Shown one piece after another: positions 14,201 to 26,411 of a DNA stretch of 64,000 nucleotides. Every line of letters starts with the position of its first letter. Within the stretch, counting starts at the first letter, position 1. This DNA comes from Calliopsis andreniformis. Its lineage: Eukaryota; Arthropoda; Insecta; Hymenoptera; Andrenidae. The DNA is taken from assembly GCF_051401765.1 (NCBI RefSeq), contig NW_027480423.1, positions 6,262,001-6,326,000 of the forward strand, read 5' to 3'. The notes below the pieces were generated by a model, which saw only the letters and a program-made list of their open reading frames with translations, was not told where the DNA came from and searched no databases. Made by a program: the position numbers and the translations under genes.

Positions 14201-14822
14201 TCCATCGTCTAAAACGAATAATTGCAAGCAGTATGAAACTTATGGTCATTTCTACATTCCGAGCAACCTAGGCGTCACTCTAGGGCGTCGCTCCAGCAGA
14301 TCGAATAGTTAGGTCCTTAGAAGTCAACGCCAGAAGCATAAAATACGATATAAACACAACAGCTTTTCCATAGTATAAAAGGAATAATTGCAAACAGTGT
14401 GAAAGTAATGGTCATTTCTACGTTCCGGGCAACCTAGGCTTCACTCTACGGCGTTGTTCCACCAGATCGAATAGTTAGGGCCTAAGAAGTCAACACCAGA
14501 AGAATAAAATGCAAAATAAACACAACAGCCTTTACACCGTATAAAACGAATAATTGCAACCTGTGTGAAGGTTAAGGTCATATATACGTTCCGGGCAACA
14601 TAGGCTTCACTGTAGGGCGTTGCTCCACCAGATCGAAATGGTTAGGGCCTAAGAAGTCAACGCCCGAAGCATAAAATACGATATAAATACAACAGCTTTT
14701 CCATCATATTAAATGAATAATTGCAAACAGTGTGAAAGAAGTGGTCATTTCTACGTTCCGAGCAACCTAGGCTTCACTCTAGGGCGGTGCTCCACCATAT
14801 CGAATAGCTACGGCCTTAGAAG

Positions 14823-15479
14823 CCTACGCCTGAGGCACAAAATACAATAAAAATACAACAGTCTTTTCATGGTATAACAGGAATAATTGCAACAAGCGTG
14901 AAAGTAATGATCATTTCGGCGTTTCGGGCATCCTAGACTTAACCCTGAGGCATTGCTCCACCAGATCGAATAGTTAGGGCCTAAGAAGTCAACGCCAGAA
15001 GCATAAAATACAATATAAATATAACAGTTTTTCCATCGTATAAAACGAATAATAGCAACCAGTGTGAAAGTTATGGTCATTTCTACATTCCGGGCAACCT
15101 AGGCTTCACTCTAGGGCGTTGCTCCACCAGATCAATCAGTTAGGGCCTTAGATGTCAACGCCAGAAGCATAAAGTACAATAAAGGTGCAACAGTTTTTCC
15201 ATCGTATAACAGGTATAACTGCAACCAGTGTGAAAGTACTGGTCATTTCTACGTTCCGGGTAACCTAGGTTTCACTCTAGGGCGTTGCTCCACGAGATCG
15301 AAAAGCTAGGGACTTAGAATTCAACGACAGAAGAATAAAATACAATATAAGTACAACAGTTTTTCCATCGTATAAAATGAATATTTGCAAGCATTGTGAA
15401 AGTAATGGTCATTTCTACGTTCCGGGCAACCTATGCGACACTCTAGAGCGTTGCTCCACCACATCTAATAGCTACGGCC
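14823..15479 (+). repeat. Four-monomer cassette, separate copy
   Basis: Matches 1871-2527 at an offset of 12952 bp (78 monomers), with small differences such as CTGAGGCAC for CTGAAGCAC, AAAGTACAAT for AAAATACAAT, and GCAAGCATTG for GCAAACATTG. Similarity begins upstream, near the GATCGAAATG motif at about 14630. Confidence 0.82.
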
Positions 15480-16276
15480 TTAAAAGTCAACGCCAGAAGA
15501 ATAAAATGCAATATAAATACAACAGCTTTTCCATCGTATAAAACGAATAATAGCAACCAGTGTGAAAGTTATGGCCAATTCTACGTTCCGGGCAACCTAG
15601 GCTTCACTCTAGGGCGTTGCTCCACCAGATCGAAATGTTAGGGCCTAAGAAGTCAACGCCCAAAGCATAAAATACGATATAAATACAACAGCTTTTCCAT
15701 CATATTAAATGAATAATTGCAAACAGTGTGAAAGAAGTGGTCATTTCTACGTTCCGAGCAACCTAGGCTTCACTCTAGGGCGGTGCTCCACCATATCGAA
15801 TAGCTACGGCCTTAGAAGCCTACGCCTGAGGCACAAAATACAATAAAAATACAACAGTCTTTTCATGGTATAACAGGAATAATTGCAACCAGTGTGAAAG
15901 GTATGGTAATTTCTACGTTCCGGGCAACCTAGGTTTCACACTAGGGCGTTGCTCCACCAGATCGCATAGCTAGGGAATTAGAATTCAACGCCATAAGAAG
16001 AAAATACAATATAAGTACAACAGTTTTTCCATCGTATAAAATGAATAATTGGAAACATTGTGAAAGTAATGGTCATTTCTACATTCCAGGCAACCTAGGC
16101 GTCACTCTAGGGCGTTGCTCCACCACATCGAATAGCTACGGCCTTAGAAGTCAACGCCCGAAGCATAAAATACATTAAATATACAAGAGCTTTTCCATAG
16201 TATAACAGGATTAATTGCAACCAGTGTGAAAGTGACGGTCATTTCTACGTTCCGGGCAACCTAGGCTTCACTCTAG

Positions 16277-16324
16277 GGCGTTGTTCCACCAGATCGAAAA
16301 GCTGGGGCCTAAGAAATCAACGCC
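16277..16324. other. 7-bp inverted repeat in each monomer (GGCGTTG/CAACGCC)
   Basis: GGCGTTG at 16277-16283 is the exact reverse complement of CAACGCC at 16318-16324, with a 34-nt loop. Where the monomer reads CAACGCCC (the CGAAGCAT subfamilies) the arms extend to 8 bp (GGGCGTTG/CAACGCCC). Both arms lie in well-conserved parts of the monomer and are present in most copies in both array arms. Short dyads are a recurrent property of centromeric satellites; a structural role here is inference. Confidence 0.75.
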
Positions 16325-16361
16325 AGAAGCATAAAATACAAAATAAATATAACAGTTTTTC

Positions 16362-16378
16362 CATCGTATAAAACGAAT
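16362..16378 (-). promoter_or_regulatory. CENP-B-box-like element, TTCG version
   Basis: On the minus strand these 17 bases read ATTCGTTTTATACGATG. Against the mammalian CENP-B box (YTTCGTTGGAARCGGGA) they match 10 of 17 positions and 7 of the 9 core positions (TTCG, the central A, and CG of the final CGGG). The final GG of the core is AT here, so it is not a canonical box. The TTCG version (CGAAT on the array strand) is present in about half of the first 28 monomers I tallied. Binding by any protein is unproven. Confidence 0.4.
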
Positions 16379-16425
16379 AATAGCAAACAGTGTGAAAGTT
16401 CTGGTCATTTCTACGTTCCGGGCAA

Positions 16426-16443
16426 CCTAGGCTTCACTCTAGG
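16426..16443. other. CCTAG/CTAGG hairpin dyad spanning the monomer junction
   Basis: CCTAG at 16426-16430 and CTAGG at 16439-16443 form a 5-bp stem with the 8-nt loop GCTTCACT. The left arm with the next base makes CCTAGG (an AvrII site), present in most monomers, so AvrII digestion should give a 166-bp ladder. Many copies replace CTCTAG by CCCTAG, ATAGGG or CTACGG, which weakens the right arm. Confidence 0.7.
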
Positions 16444-19400
16444 GCGTTGCTCCACCAGATCGAGTAGTTAGGGCCTTAGAAGTCAACGCCCGAAGCATAA
16501 AATACAATAAAGATGCAACAGTTTTTCCATCGTATAACAGGAACAATTGCAACCAGTGTGAAAGTAATGGTCAGTTCTACGTTCCGGGCAAAGTAGGTTT
16601 CACTCTAGGGCGTTGCTCCACCAGATCGAATAGTTAGGGCCTAAGAAGTCAACGCCAGAAACATAAAATACGATATAAATACAACAGCTTTTCCATCATA
16701 TAAAACGAATAATGGTAACCAGTGAGAAAGTTATGGTCATTTCTACGTTCCGGGCAACCTAGGCTTCACTCTAGGACGTTCCTCCACCAGATCGAATAGT
16801 TAGGGCCTAAGAAGTCAACGTCAGAAGCATAAAATACAATAAAGATGCAACAGTTTTTCAATCGTATAACAGGAATAATTGCAACCAGTGTGAATGTAAT
16901 GGTCATTTGTACGTTCCGGGCAACCTAGGCTACACTCTAGGGCGTTGCTCCACCAGATCGAATAGTTAGTGCCTTAGAAGTCAACGCCCGAAGCATAAAA
17001 TACAAAATAAATAGAACAGCTGTTCCATGTATAAAATGAATAATTGTTTCCAGTGTGAAAGTTATGATCATTTCTAGGTTCCGGCAACCTAGGCTTCACC
17101 ATAGGGCGTTGTTCCACCAGATGGAATAGCTGGGGCCTAAGATGTCAACGCCAGAAGCATAAAATACGATATAAATACAACAGCTTTTCCATCGTATAAA
17201 ACGAATAATTGCTACCAGTGTGAAAGTTATGGTCATTTCTACGTTCCGGGCAACCTAGGCTTCACCCTAGTGCGTTGTTCCACCAGATCGAATAGTTAGG
17301 GCCTAAGAAGTCAACGCCAGAAACATAAAATACGATATAAATACAACAGCTTTTCCATCATATAAAACGAATAATGGTAACCAGTGTGAAAGTTATGGTC
17401 ATTTGTACGTTCCGGGCAACCTAGGCTTCACTCTAGGACGTTGCTCCACCAGATCGAATAGTTGGGGCCTAAGAAGTCAACGCCAGAAGCATAAAATACA
17501 ATCTAAGTACAACAGTTTTTCCACCGAATAAAATGAATAATTGCATACATTGCGAAAGCAATGGTCATATCTACGTTTCGGGCAACCTAGGCTTCACTCT
17601 GGGGCGTTGCTCCACAAGATCGAATAGCTAGGGACTTAGAATTCAATGCCAGAAGCATAAAATGCAATATATATATAACAGCTTTTCCATGTATAAAACG
17701 AATAATTGTTACCAGTGTGAAAGAGTTGGTCATTTCTACGCTCCGGGCAACCTAGGCTTCACCCTAGGGAGTTGTTCCACCAGATGGAATATTTAGGGCC
17801 TAAGAAGTCAACGCCAGAAGCACAAAATACAATATAAATACAACAGCTTTTCCATCATATAAAACGAATAACGGTAACCAGTGTGAAAGTTATGGTCATT
17901 TCTACGTTCCGGGCAACCTAGGCTTCACTCTAGGACGTTGCTCCACCAGATCGAATAGTTAGGGCCTAAGAAGTCAACGCCAGAAGCATAAAATACAATA
18001 TAAATATAACAGTTTTTCCATCGTATTAAACGAATAATAGCAACCAGTGTGAAAGCTATGGTCATTTCTACGTTCCGGGCAACCTAGGCTTCATTCTAGG
18101 CCGTTGCTCCACCCGATCGAATAGTGAGGGCCTTAGAAGTCAACGCCCGAAGCATAAAATACAAAATAAATAGAACAGCTGTTCCATATATAAAAAGAAT
18201 AATTGTTTCCAGTGTGAAAGTTATGATCATTTTTACGTTCCGGGCAACCTAGGCTTCACCATAGGGCGTTGTTCCACCAGATGGAATAGCTGGGGCCTAA
18301 GAAGTCAACGCCAGAAGCATAAAATACAATATAAATACAATAGCTTTTCCATCATATAAAACGAATAATTGCACCCAGTGTGAAAGTTATGGTCATTTCT
18401 ACGTTCCGGGCAACATAGGCTTCACTCTTGGACGTTGCCCCACCAGATCGAATAGCTAGGACCTTAGAATTCAAATACAGAAGCAGAAAATACAATAAAA
18501 ATGCAACAGTTCTTCAACCGTATAGCATGAATAATTACAACCAGTGTGATAGTAGTGGTCATTTCTGCGTTCCGGGCAACCCAGGTTTCACTCCAGGGCG
18601 TTGCTCCACCAGATCGAATAGTTACGGCCTAAGAAGTCAACGCCAGAAGCATAAAATACGATAAAGATGCAACAGTTTTTCCATCGTATAAAACGAATAA
18701 TTGCAATCAGTGTGAAAGTTATGGTCATTTCTACATTCCGAGCAACCTAGGCTTCACTCTAGGGCGCTGCTCCACCAGATCGAATAGCTAGGTCCTTAGA
18801 AGTCAACACCAGAAGCATAAAATACGATATAAATACAACAGCTTTTCCATCGTATAAAAGGAATAATTGCAAACAGTGTGAAAGTAATGGTCATTTCTAC
18901 GTTCCGGGCAACCTAGGCTTCACTCTAGGGCGTTGCTCCACCAGATCGAATAGTTAGGGCCTTAGAAGTCAACGCCCGAAGCTTAAAATACAAAATAAAT
19001 AAAACAGGTTTTCCATCGTATAAAACGAAAAATTGCTACCAGTGTGAAAGTTATGGTCATTTCTACGTTCCGCGCAATCTGGGCTTTACCCTAGGGCGTT
19101 GTTCCACCAGATGGAGTAGTTAGGGCCTAAGAAGTCAACCCCAGAAGCATAAAAAACGATATAAATACAACAGCTTTTCCATCGTATAAAACGAATAATT
19201 GCAACCAGTGTGGAAGTTATGGTCATTTCTACGTTCTGGGCAACCTAGGCTTCACTCTAGGGCGGTGCTCCGCCAAATCGAATAGCTAGGTCCTTAGAAG
19301 TCAACGCCAGAAGCATAAAATACAATAAAGATGCAAAAGTTTTTCCATCGTATAACAGGAATAACTGCAAACAGTATGAAAGTACTGGACATTTCTACGT

Positions 19401-19798
19401 TCCGGGCAACCTAGGCGTCACTATAGGGCGTTGCTCCACCACATCTAATAGCTACGACCTTAGAAGTCAACGCCAGACGCATAAAATACAATATAAATAC
19501 AACAGCTTTTCCATCGTACAAAATGAATAATAGCAAACAGTGTGAAAGTAATTGCTATTTCTACGTTCCGGGCAACCTAGGCTTCACTCTACGTCGTTGC
19601 TCCACCAGATCAAATAGCTAGCGACTTAGAATTAAACGCCAGAAGCATAAAATACAATAAAGATGCAACAGTTTTCCCATCGTATAAAACGAATAATTGC
19701 AACCAGTGTGAAAGTTATGTTCATTTCTACATTCCGAGCAACCTAGGCGTCACTCTAGGGCGTTGCTCCACCATATCTAATAGCTACGGCCTTAGAAG

Positions 19799-20372
19799 CC
19801 TACGCCTGAGGCACAAAATACAATAAAAATACAACAGTCTTTTCATGGTATAACAGGAATAATTGCAACAAGCGTGAAAGTAATGATCATTTCGCCGTTT
19901 CGGGCACCCTAGACATAACTCTGCGGCATTGCTCCACCAGATCGAATAGTTAGGGCCCAAGAAGTCAACGCCAGAAGCATAAAATACAATATAAATATAA
20001 CAGTTTTTCCATCGTATAAAACGAATAATAGCAACCAGTGTGAAAGTTATGGTCATTTCTACATTCCGGGCAACCTAGGCTTCACTCTAGGGCGTTGCTC
20101 CACCAGATCAAACAGTTAGGGCCTTAGATGTCAACGCCAGAAGCATAAAATACAATAAAGGTGCAACAGTTTTTCCATCGTATAACAGGTATAACTGCAA
20201 CCAGTGTGAAAGTACTGGTCATTTCTACGTTCCGGGTAACCTAGGTTTCACTCTAGGGCGTTGCTCCACGAGATCGAAAAGCTAGGGACTTAGAATTCAA
20301 CGACAGAAGAGTAAAATACAATATAAGTACAACAGTTTTTCCATCGTATAAAATGAATATTTGCAAGCATTG
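19799..20372 (+). repeat. Four-monomer cassette, truncated copy
   Basis: Follows the cassette order from CCTACGCCTGAGGCAC through AATATTTGCAAGCATTG and then switches to a GTACTGGTCATTTC / GGTAACCTAGG unit. It shares GAGGCAC and GCAAGCATTG with the 14823 copy rather than the block-A copies (offset 4976, 30 monomers), so it is closest to that one. Confidence 0.8.
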
Positions 20373-20611
20373 TGAAAGTACTGGTCATTTCTACGTTCCG
20401 GGTAACCTAGGTTTCACTCTCGGGCGTTGCTCTACCAGATCGAATAGCTAGGGACTTGGAATTCAACGCCATAAGAATAAAATACAATGTAAATATAACA
20501 GTTTTTCCATCGTATAAAACGAATATTAGCAACAAGAGTGAAAGTTATGGTCATTTCAACGTTCCGGGCAATCTAGGCTTCACACTAGGGAGTTGCTCCT
20601 CCAGATCAATC

Positions 20612-23600
20612 AGTTAGGGCCTTAGAAGTCAACGCCCGAAGGATAAAATGCAATATAAATATAACTGATTTTCCATCGTTTATATCGAATAATAGGAACC
20701 AGTGGGAAAGTTATGGTCATTTCTACTTTCCGGGCAACCTAAGCTTCACTCTAGGGCGTTGCGCCACCACATCAAACAGTTAGGGCCTTAGAAGTCAACG
20801 CCCGAAGCATAAAATACAAAATAAATATAACAGTTTTTCCATCGTATAAAACGAATAATAGCAACCAGTGTGAATGTTATGGTCACTTCTACGTTCCGGG
20901 CAACCTAGGCTTCACTCTAGGGCGTTGCTCCACCAGATCAAACAGTTAGGGTCTTAGAAGCCAACGCCCGAAGCATTAAATACAAAATAAATAGAACAGT
21001 TTTTCCATCGTATAAAACGAATAATTGCAACCAGTATGAAAGTTAACGTCATTTCTACTTCCCGGGCAACCTAGGCTTCACCCTATTGCGTTGCTCCAAC
21101 GAATAGAATAGTTAGGGCCTTAGAAGTCAACGCCCGAACCATAAAATGCAAAAAAAATACAGCAGTGTTTCCATCATACAACAGGTATAATTGCAACCAG
21201 TTTGCAATTGATGGCCAATTCTACGTTCCGGGCAACCGAGGCTTCACCCTAGGGCGTTGTTCCACCAGATGGAATAGTTAGGGCCTAAGAAGTCAACGCC
21301 AGAAGCATAAAATACAATAAAGATGCAACAGTTTTTCCATCGTATAACAGGAATAATTGCAACCAGTGTGAAGGTAATGGTATGTTCTACGTTCCGGGCA
21401 ACCTAGGCTTCACTCTAGGGCGCTGCTCCACCAGGTTAAATAGTTAGGGCCTAAGAAGTCAACGCCAGAAGCATAAAATACAATATAAATACAACAGCCT
21501 TTCCATCGTATATAATGTATATTTGCAAACAGTGTGAAAGTAATGGTAATTTCTACGTTCCGAGCCACCTAGGCTTCACTGTAGGCTGTTGCTCCGCCAG
21601 ATCGAATAGGTAGGGCCTTAGAAGTCAACGCCAGAAGCATTAAATACAAAATAAATTGAACAGTTTTTCCATGTATAAAACGAATAATTGCTACCAGTGT
21701 GAAAGTTGTGGTCATTTCTACGTTCCGGGCAACCTAGGCTTCGCTCCAGGGCGTCGTGCCACCAGATGGAATAGTTAGGGCCTATGAAGTCAACGCCAGA
21801 AGCATAAAATACGGTATAAATACTACAGCTTTTCCATCGTATAAAACGAATAATTGCCACCAGTGTGAAAGTTATGGTCATTTCTACGTTCCGGGCAACT
21901 GAGGCTTCACCCTAGGGCGTTGTTCCACCAGATGGAATAGTTAGGGCCTAAGAAGTCAGCGCCAGAAGCATAAAATAAGATATAAATACAACAGCTTTTC
22001 CATCGTATAAAATGTATAATTGCAACCTGTGTGAAGGTTATGGTCATATCTTCGGTCCGTGCAACCTAGACTTCACTGTAGGGTGTTGCTCTACCAGATC
22101 GAATAGGTAGGGCCATAGAAGTCAACGCCCAAGCATAAAATACAATAAATATACAAGAGTTTTTCCATCGTATAACAGGAATTATTGCAACCAGTGTGAA
22201 AGTGATGGTCATTTCTACGTTCCGGGCAACCTAGGCTTCACTCTGGGGCGTTGTTCCAACAGATCGAATAATTAGGGCCTAAGAAGTCAACGCCTGAAGC
22301 ATAAAATACAAAATAAATAGAACAGATTTTCCATGTATAAAACGAATAATTGCTACCAGTGTGAAAGAGATGGTCATTTCTACGTTCCGGGCAACTGAGG
22401 CTTCACCCTAGGGCGTTGTTCCACCAGATGGAATAGTTAGGGCCTAAGAAGTCAGCGCCAGAAGCATAAAATACGATATAAATACAACAGCTTTTCCATC
22501 GTATAAAATGTATAATTGCAACCTGTGTGAAGGTTATGGTCATATCTTCGGTCCGTGCAACCTAGACTTCACTGTAGGGTGTTGCTCTACCAGATCGAAT
22601 AGGTAGGGCCATAGAAGTCAACGCCCAAGCATAAAATACAATAAATATACAACAGCTTTTCCATCGTATAAAACGAATAATGGCAACCAGTGTGAAAGTT
22701 ACGGTCATTTCTACGTTCCGGGCAACCTAGGCTTCATCGTAGTGCGTTGCTACACCAGATCCAATAGCTAGGGCCTTAGAAGTCATCGCCTGAAGCATAC
22801 AATACAATAAAAATACAACAGTTTTACTATCGTATAACAGGAATAATTGCAACCAGTGTGAAAGTGATGGTCATTTCTACGATCTGGGTAACCCAGGTTT
22901 CACTCTAGGGCGTTGCACCACCAGATCGAATAGCTAGGACCTTAGAATTCATACACAGAAGCAGAAAATACAAAAAAAAGCAACAGTTCTTCAACCGTAT
23001 AGCATGAATAATTGCAACCAGTGTGAATGCAATGGTCATTTGTACGTTCCGGGCAACCTAGGCTACACTCTAGGGCGTTGCTCCACCAGATCGAATAGTT
23101 AGTGCCTTAGAAGTCAACGCCCGAAGCATAAAATACAAAATAAATAGAACAGATTTTCCATGTATAAAACGAATAATTGCTACCAGTGTGAAAGAGATGG
23201 TCATTTCTACGTTCCGGGCAACCCAGGCTTCACCCTAGGGCGTTGTTCCACCAGATCGAATAGGTAGGGCCATAGAAGTCAACGCCCCAAGCATTGAATA
23301 CAATAAATATACAAGAGTTTTTCCATCGTATAACAGGAATTATTGCAACCAGTGTGAAAGTGATGGTCATTTCTACGTTCCGGGCAACCTAAGCTTCACT
23401 CTAGGGCGTTGCTCCACCACATCAAACAGTTAGGGCCTTAGAAGTCAACGCCCGAAGCCTAAAATACAAAATAAATATAACAGTTTTTCCATCGTATAAA
23501 ACGAATAATAGCAGCCAGTGTGAAAGTTATGGTCATTTCTACGTTCCGGGAAACCTAGGCTTCACGCTAGTGCGTTGTTCCACCAGATCGAATAGTTAGG

Positions 23601-26411
23601 GCCTAAGAAGTCAACGCCAGAAACATAAAATACGATATAAATACAACAGCTTTTCCATCATATAAAACGAATAATGGTAACCAGTGTGAAAGTTATGGTC
23701 ATTTCTACGTTCCGGGCAACCTAGGCTACACTCTAGGGCGTTGCTCCACCAGATCGAATAGTTAGTGCCTTAGAAGTCAACGCCCGAAGCATAAAATACA
23801 AAATAAATAGAACAGATTTTCCATGTATAAAACGAATAATTGCTACCAGTGTGAAAGAGTTGGTCATTTCTACGTACCGGCAACCCAGACTTCACCCTAG
23901 GGCGTTGTTCCACCAGATCGAATAGGTAGGGCCATAGAAGTCAAAGCCAGAAGCAGAAAAAACAATAAAAATGCAACAGTTTTTCCATCGTATACAACGA
24001 ATAATGGCAAACAGTGTGAAAGTTATGCTCATTTCCACGTTCCGGGCAACCTAGGCTTCACCCTAGTGCGTTGCTACACCAGATCGAATAGTTAGGGCCT
24101 TAGAAGTCATCGCCTGAAGCATACAATACAATAAAAATACAACAGTTTTACCATCGTATAAAAGGAATAATTGCAACGATTGTGAAAGATATGGTCATAA
24201 CCACGTTCCGGGCAACCTAGGCTTCACTCTTGGACGTTGCCCCACCAGATCGAATAGCTAGGACCTTAGAATTCAAATACAGAAGCAGAAAATACAATAA
24301 AAATGCAACAGTTCTTCAATCGTACAGCATGAATAATTGCAACCAGTGTGAAAGTAAGGATCATTTCGACGTTTCGGGCATCCTAGACTTAACTCTGAGG
24401 CATTGCTCCGCCACGTCGAAGTGTTAGGGCCTTGGAATTCAACGCCAGAAGCATAAACTGCAAAACAAATTCAACAGTCTATCAATCGTGTAAAACGAAT
24501 AATTGTAACCTTTGTGAAGGTTATGGTCATATCTACGTTCCGGACAACCTAGGCTTCACTGTAGGGTGTTGCTCCACCAGATCGAATAGTTAGGGCGTAA
24601 GAAGTCAACGCCAGAAACATAAAACACAATATAAATACAACAGCTTTTCCATCGTATAAAACGAATAATTGCAACCAGTGTGAAAGTTATGGTCATTTCT
24701 TCATTCCGGGCATCCTAGGCTTAACTCTGAGGCCTTGCTCCACCAAATCGAAGAGATAGGGCCTTAGAAGTCAACGCCAGGAGCATAAAATACAATATAA
24801 ATACAACAGCCTTTCCATCGTATAAAACGAATAATTGCACCCAGTGTGAAAGTTATAGTCATTTCTACGCTCCGGGCAACCTAGGCTTCACTCTAGGACG
24901 ATGGTTCACGAGATCGAATAGTTAGGGCCTAAGAAATCAACGCCAGAAGCATAAAATGAAATAAAAATACAACAGCTTTTCCATTGTATAACAGGAATAT
25001 TTGCAACCAGTGTGAAAGTGATGGTCATTTCTACAATCCGGGTAACCCAGGTTTCGCTGTAGGGCATTACTCCACCAGATCGAATAGGTACGGCCGTAGA
25101 AGTCATCGACTGAAGCATAAAATGCAATAAAAGTACAACAGTTTTTTCATCGTATAACAGGAATAATTGCAGCAAGCGGGAAGGTAATGGTCATTTCTAC
25201 GTTCCGGGCACCCTAGGCATCACTCTTGGGCGTTGTTCCACCAAATGGAATAGTTAGGGCCTAAGAAGTCAGCGCCAGAAGCATAAAATACAATAAAGAT
25301 GCAACAGTTGTTCCATCGTATAACAGGAATAACTGCAAACAGTGTGAAAGTACAGGTCATTTCTACGTTCCGGGTAATCCAGGTTTCACTCTAGGGCGTT
25401 GCTCCACCAGATCGAATAGCTAGGGACTTAGAATTCAACGCCAGAAGAATAAAATACAATCTAAGTACAGCAGCTTTTCCACCGAATAAAATGAATAGTT
25501 GCATACATTGTGAAAGCAACGGTCATTTCTACGTTCCGGGCAACCTAGGCTTCACTCTAGGGCGTTGCCCCACCAGATCGAATAGCTAGGGACTTAGAAT
25601 TCAATGCCAGACGCATAAAATACAAAATAAATAGATCAGTCTTTCCATGTATAAAACGAATAATTGCAACCAGCGTGAAAGTTGTGGTCATTTCTACGTT
25701 CCGGGCAACCTAGGCTTCGCTCCAGGGCGTTGTGCCACCAGATGGAATAGTTAGGGCCTATGAAGTCAACGCCAGAAGCATAAAATACGGTATAAATACT
25801 ACAGCTTTTCCATCGTATAAAACGAATAATTGCCACCAGTGTGAAAGTTATGGTCATTTCTACGTTCCGGGCAATTGAGGCTTCACCCTAGGGCGTTGTT
25901 CCACCGGATGGAATAGTTAGGGCCTAAGAAGTCAGCGCCAGAAGCATAAAATACGATATAAATACAACAGCTTTTCCATCGTATAAAATGTATAATTGCA
26001 ACCTGTGTGAAGGTTATGGTCATATCTTCGGTCCATGCAACCTAGACTTCACTGTAGGGTGTTGCTCTACCAGATCGAATAGGTAGGGCCATAGAAGTCA
26101 ACGCCCAAGCATAAAATACAATAAATATACAAGAGTTTTTCCATCGTATAACAGGAATTATTGCAACCAGTGTGAAAGTGATGGTCATTTCTACGTTCCG
26201 GGCAACCTAGGCTTCACTCTGGGGCGTTGTTCCAACAGATCGAATAATTAGGGCCTAAGAAGTCAACGCCTGAAGCATAAAATACAATATAAATATAACA
26301 GTCTTTCCATCGTATAAAACGAAAGATAGCAACCAGCGTGAAAGTTATGGTCATTTCTACGTTCCGGGCAACCTAGGCTTCACTCTAGGGCGTTGCTCCA
26401 CCAGATCGAAT
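20612..26411 (+). repeat. 5800-bp higher-order block B, copy 1 (35 monomers)
   Basis: The sequence from about 20612 recurs at an offset of exactly 5800 bp (for example GGATAAAATGCAATATAAAT at 20641 and 26441). The copies look nearly identical over more than 4.6 kb before a single-monomer indel. The block has its own internal duplications: about 21891-22156 with 22387-22652 (3 monomers), and about 23030-23200 with 23692-23862 (4 monomers). Several members of the CCATGTATAAAACG subfamily, which lack one C in the box region, lie here and pull the mean monomer length below 166. Confidence 0.92.
21338..21354 (-). promoter_or_regulatory. Same site, TTCC version (pJ-alpha-like)
   Basis: At the homologous site this monomer reads CATCGTATAACAGGAAT on the array strand, so the minus strand begins ATTCCTGTTATACG. 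The change from TTCG to TTCC destroys the CENP-B-like core and makes the site resemble the human pJ-alpha box (TTCCTTTTYCACCRTAG as I recall it; about 12 of 17 positions agree). This GGAAT version makes up roughly a third of the first 28 monomers and is interspersed with, not strictly alternating with, the TTCG version. A third version ends in ATGAAT. Confidence 0.4.

Larger units (their letters stand above)
16277..16442 (+). repeat. Representative near-consensus 166-bp monomer
   Basis: This unit is exactly 166 bp and carries all the recognisable parts. They are, in order: GGCGTTG (positions 1-7), the ACCAGATCG block, CAACGCC (42-48), GAAGCATAAAATAC, an A/T-rich variable stretch (about 57-80), CCATCGTATAAAACGAATAA (85-104, holding the CENP-B-like box on the opposite strand), GTGTGAAAG, TCATTTCTACGTTCCGGGCA and CCTAGG (150-155), ending in CACTCTAG. 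A length of 166 bp is close to chromatosome length and to many centromeric satellites. Because 166 is not divisible by three, any reading frame shifts by one base per monomer. Confidence 0.93.
11238..20611 (+). repeat. Divergent monomer stretch with local duplications
   Basis: About 56 monomers without a long tandem block. Local duplications are visible: about 13750-14100 with 14246-14600 (3 monomers, offset 496), and about 16600-16800 with 17262-17462 (4 monomers, offset 662). A four-monomer cassette shared with block A is annotated separately. One unit near 14090 lacks four bases of the TTCCGGG motif (CTACGTCGGGC). No non-satellite sequence was found. Confidence 0.8.

Noticed and set aside
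16400..16420. TTTCTACGTTCCGGG on the plus strand as a CENP-B box
   Set aside because: It ends in CGGG, but at the required spacing TTCG is TTTC and the central A is T, so three of the nine core positions fail.
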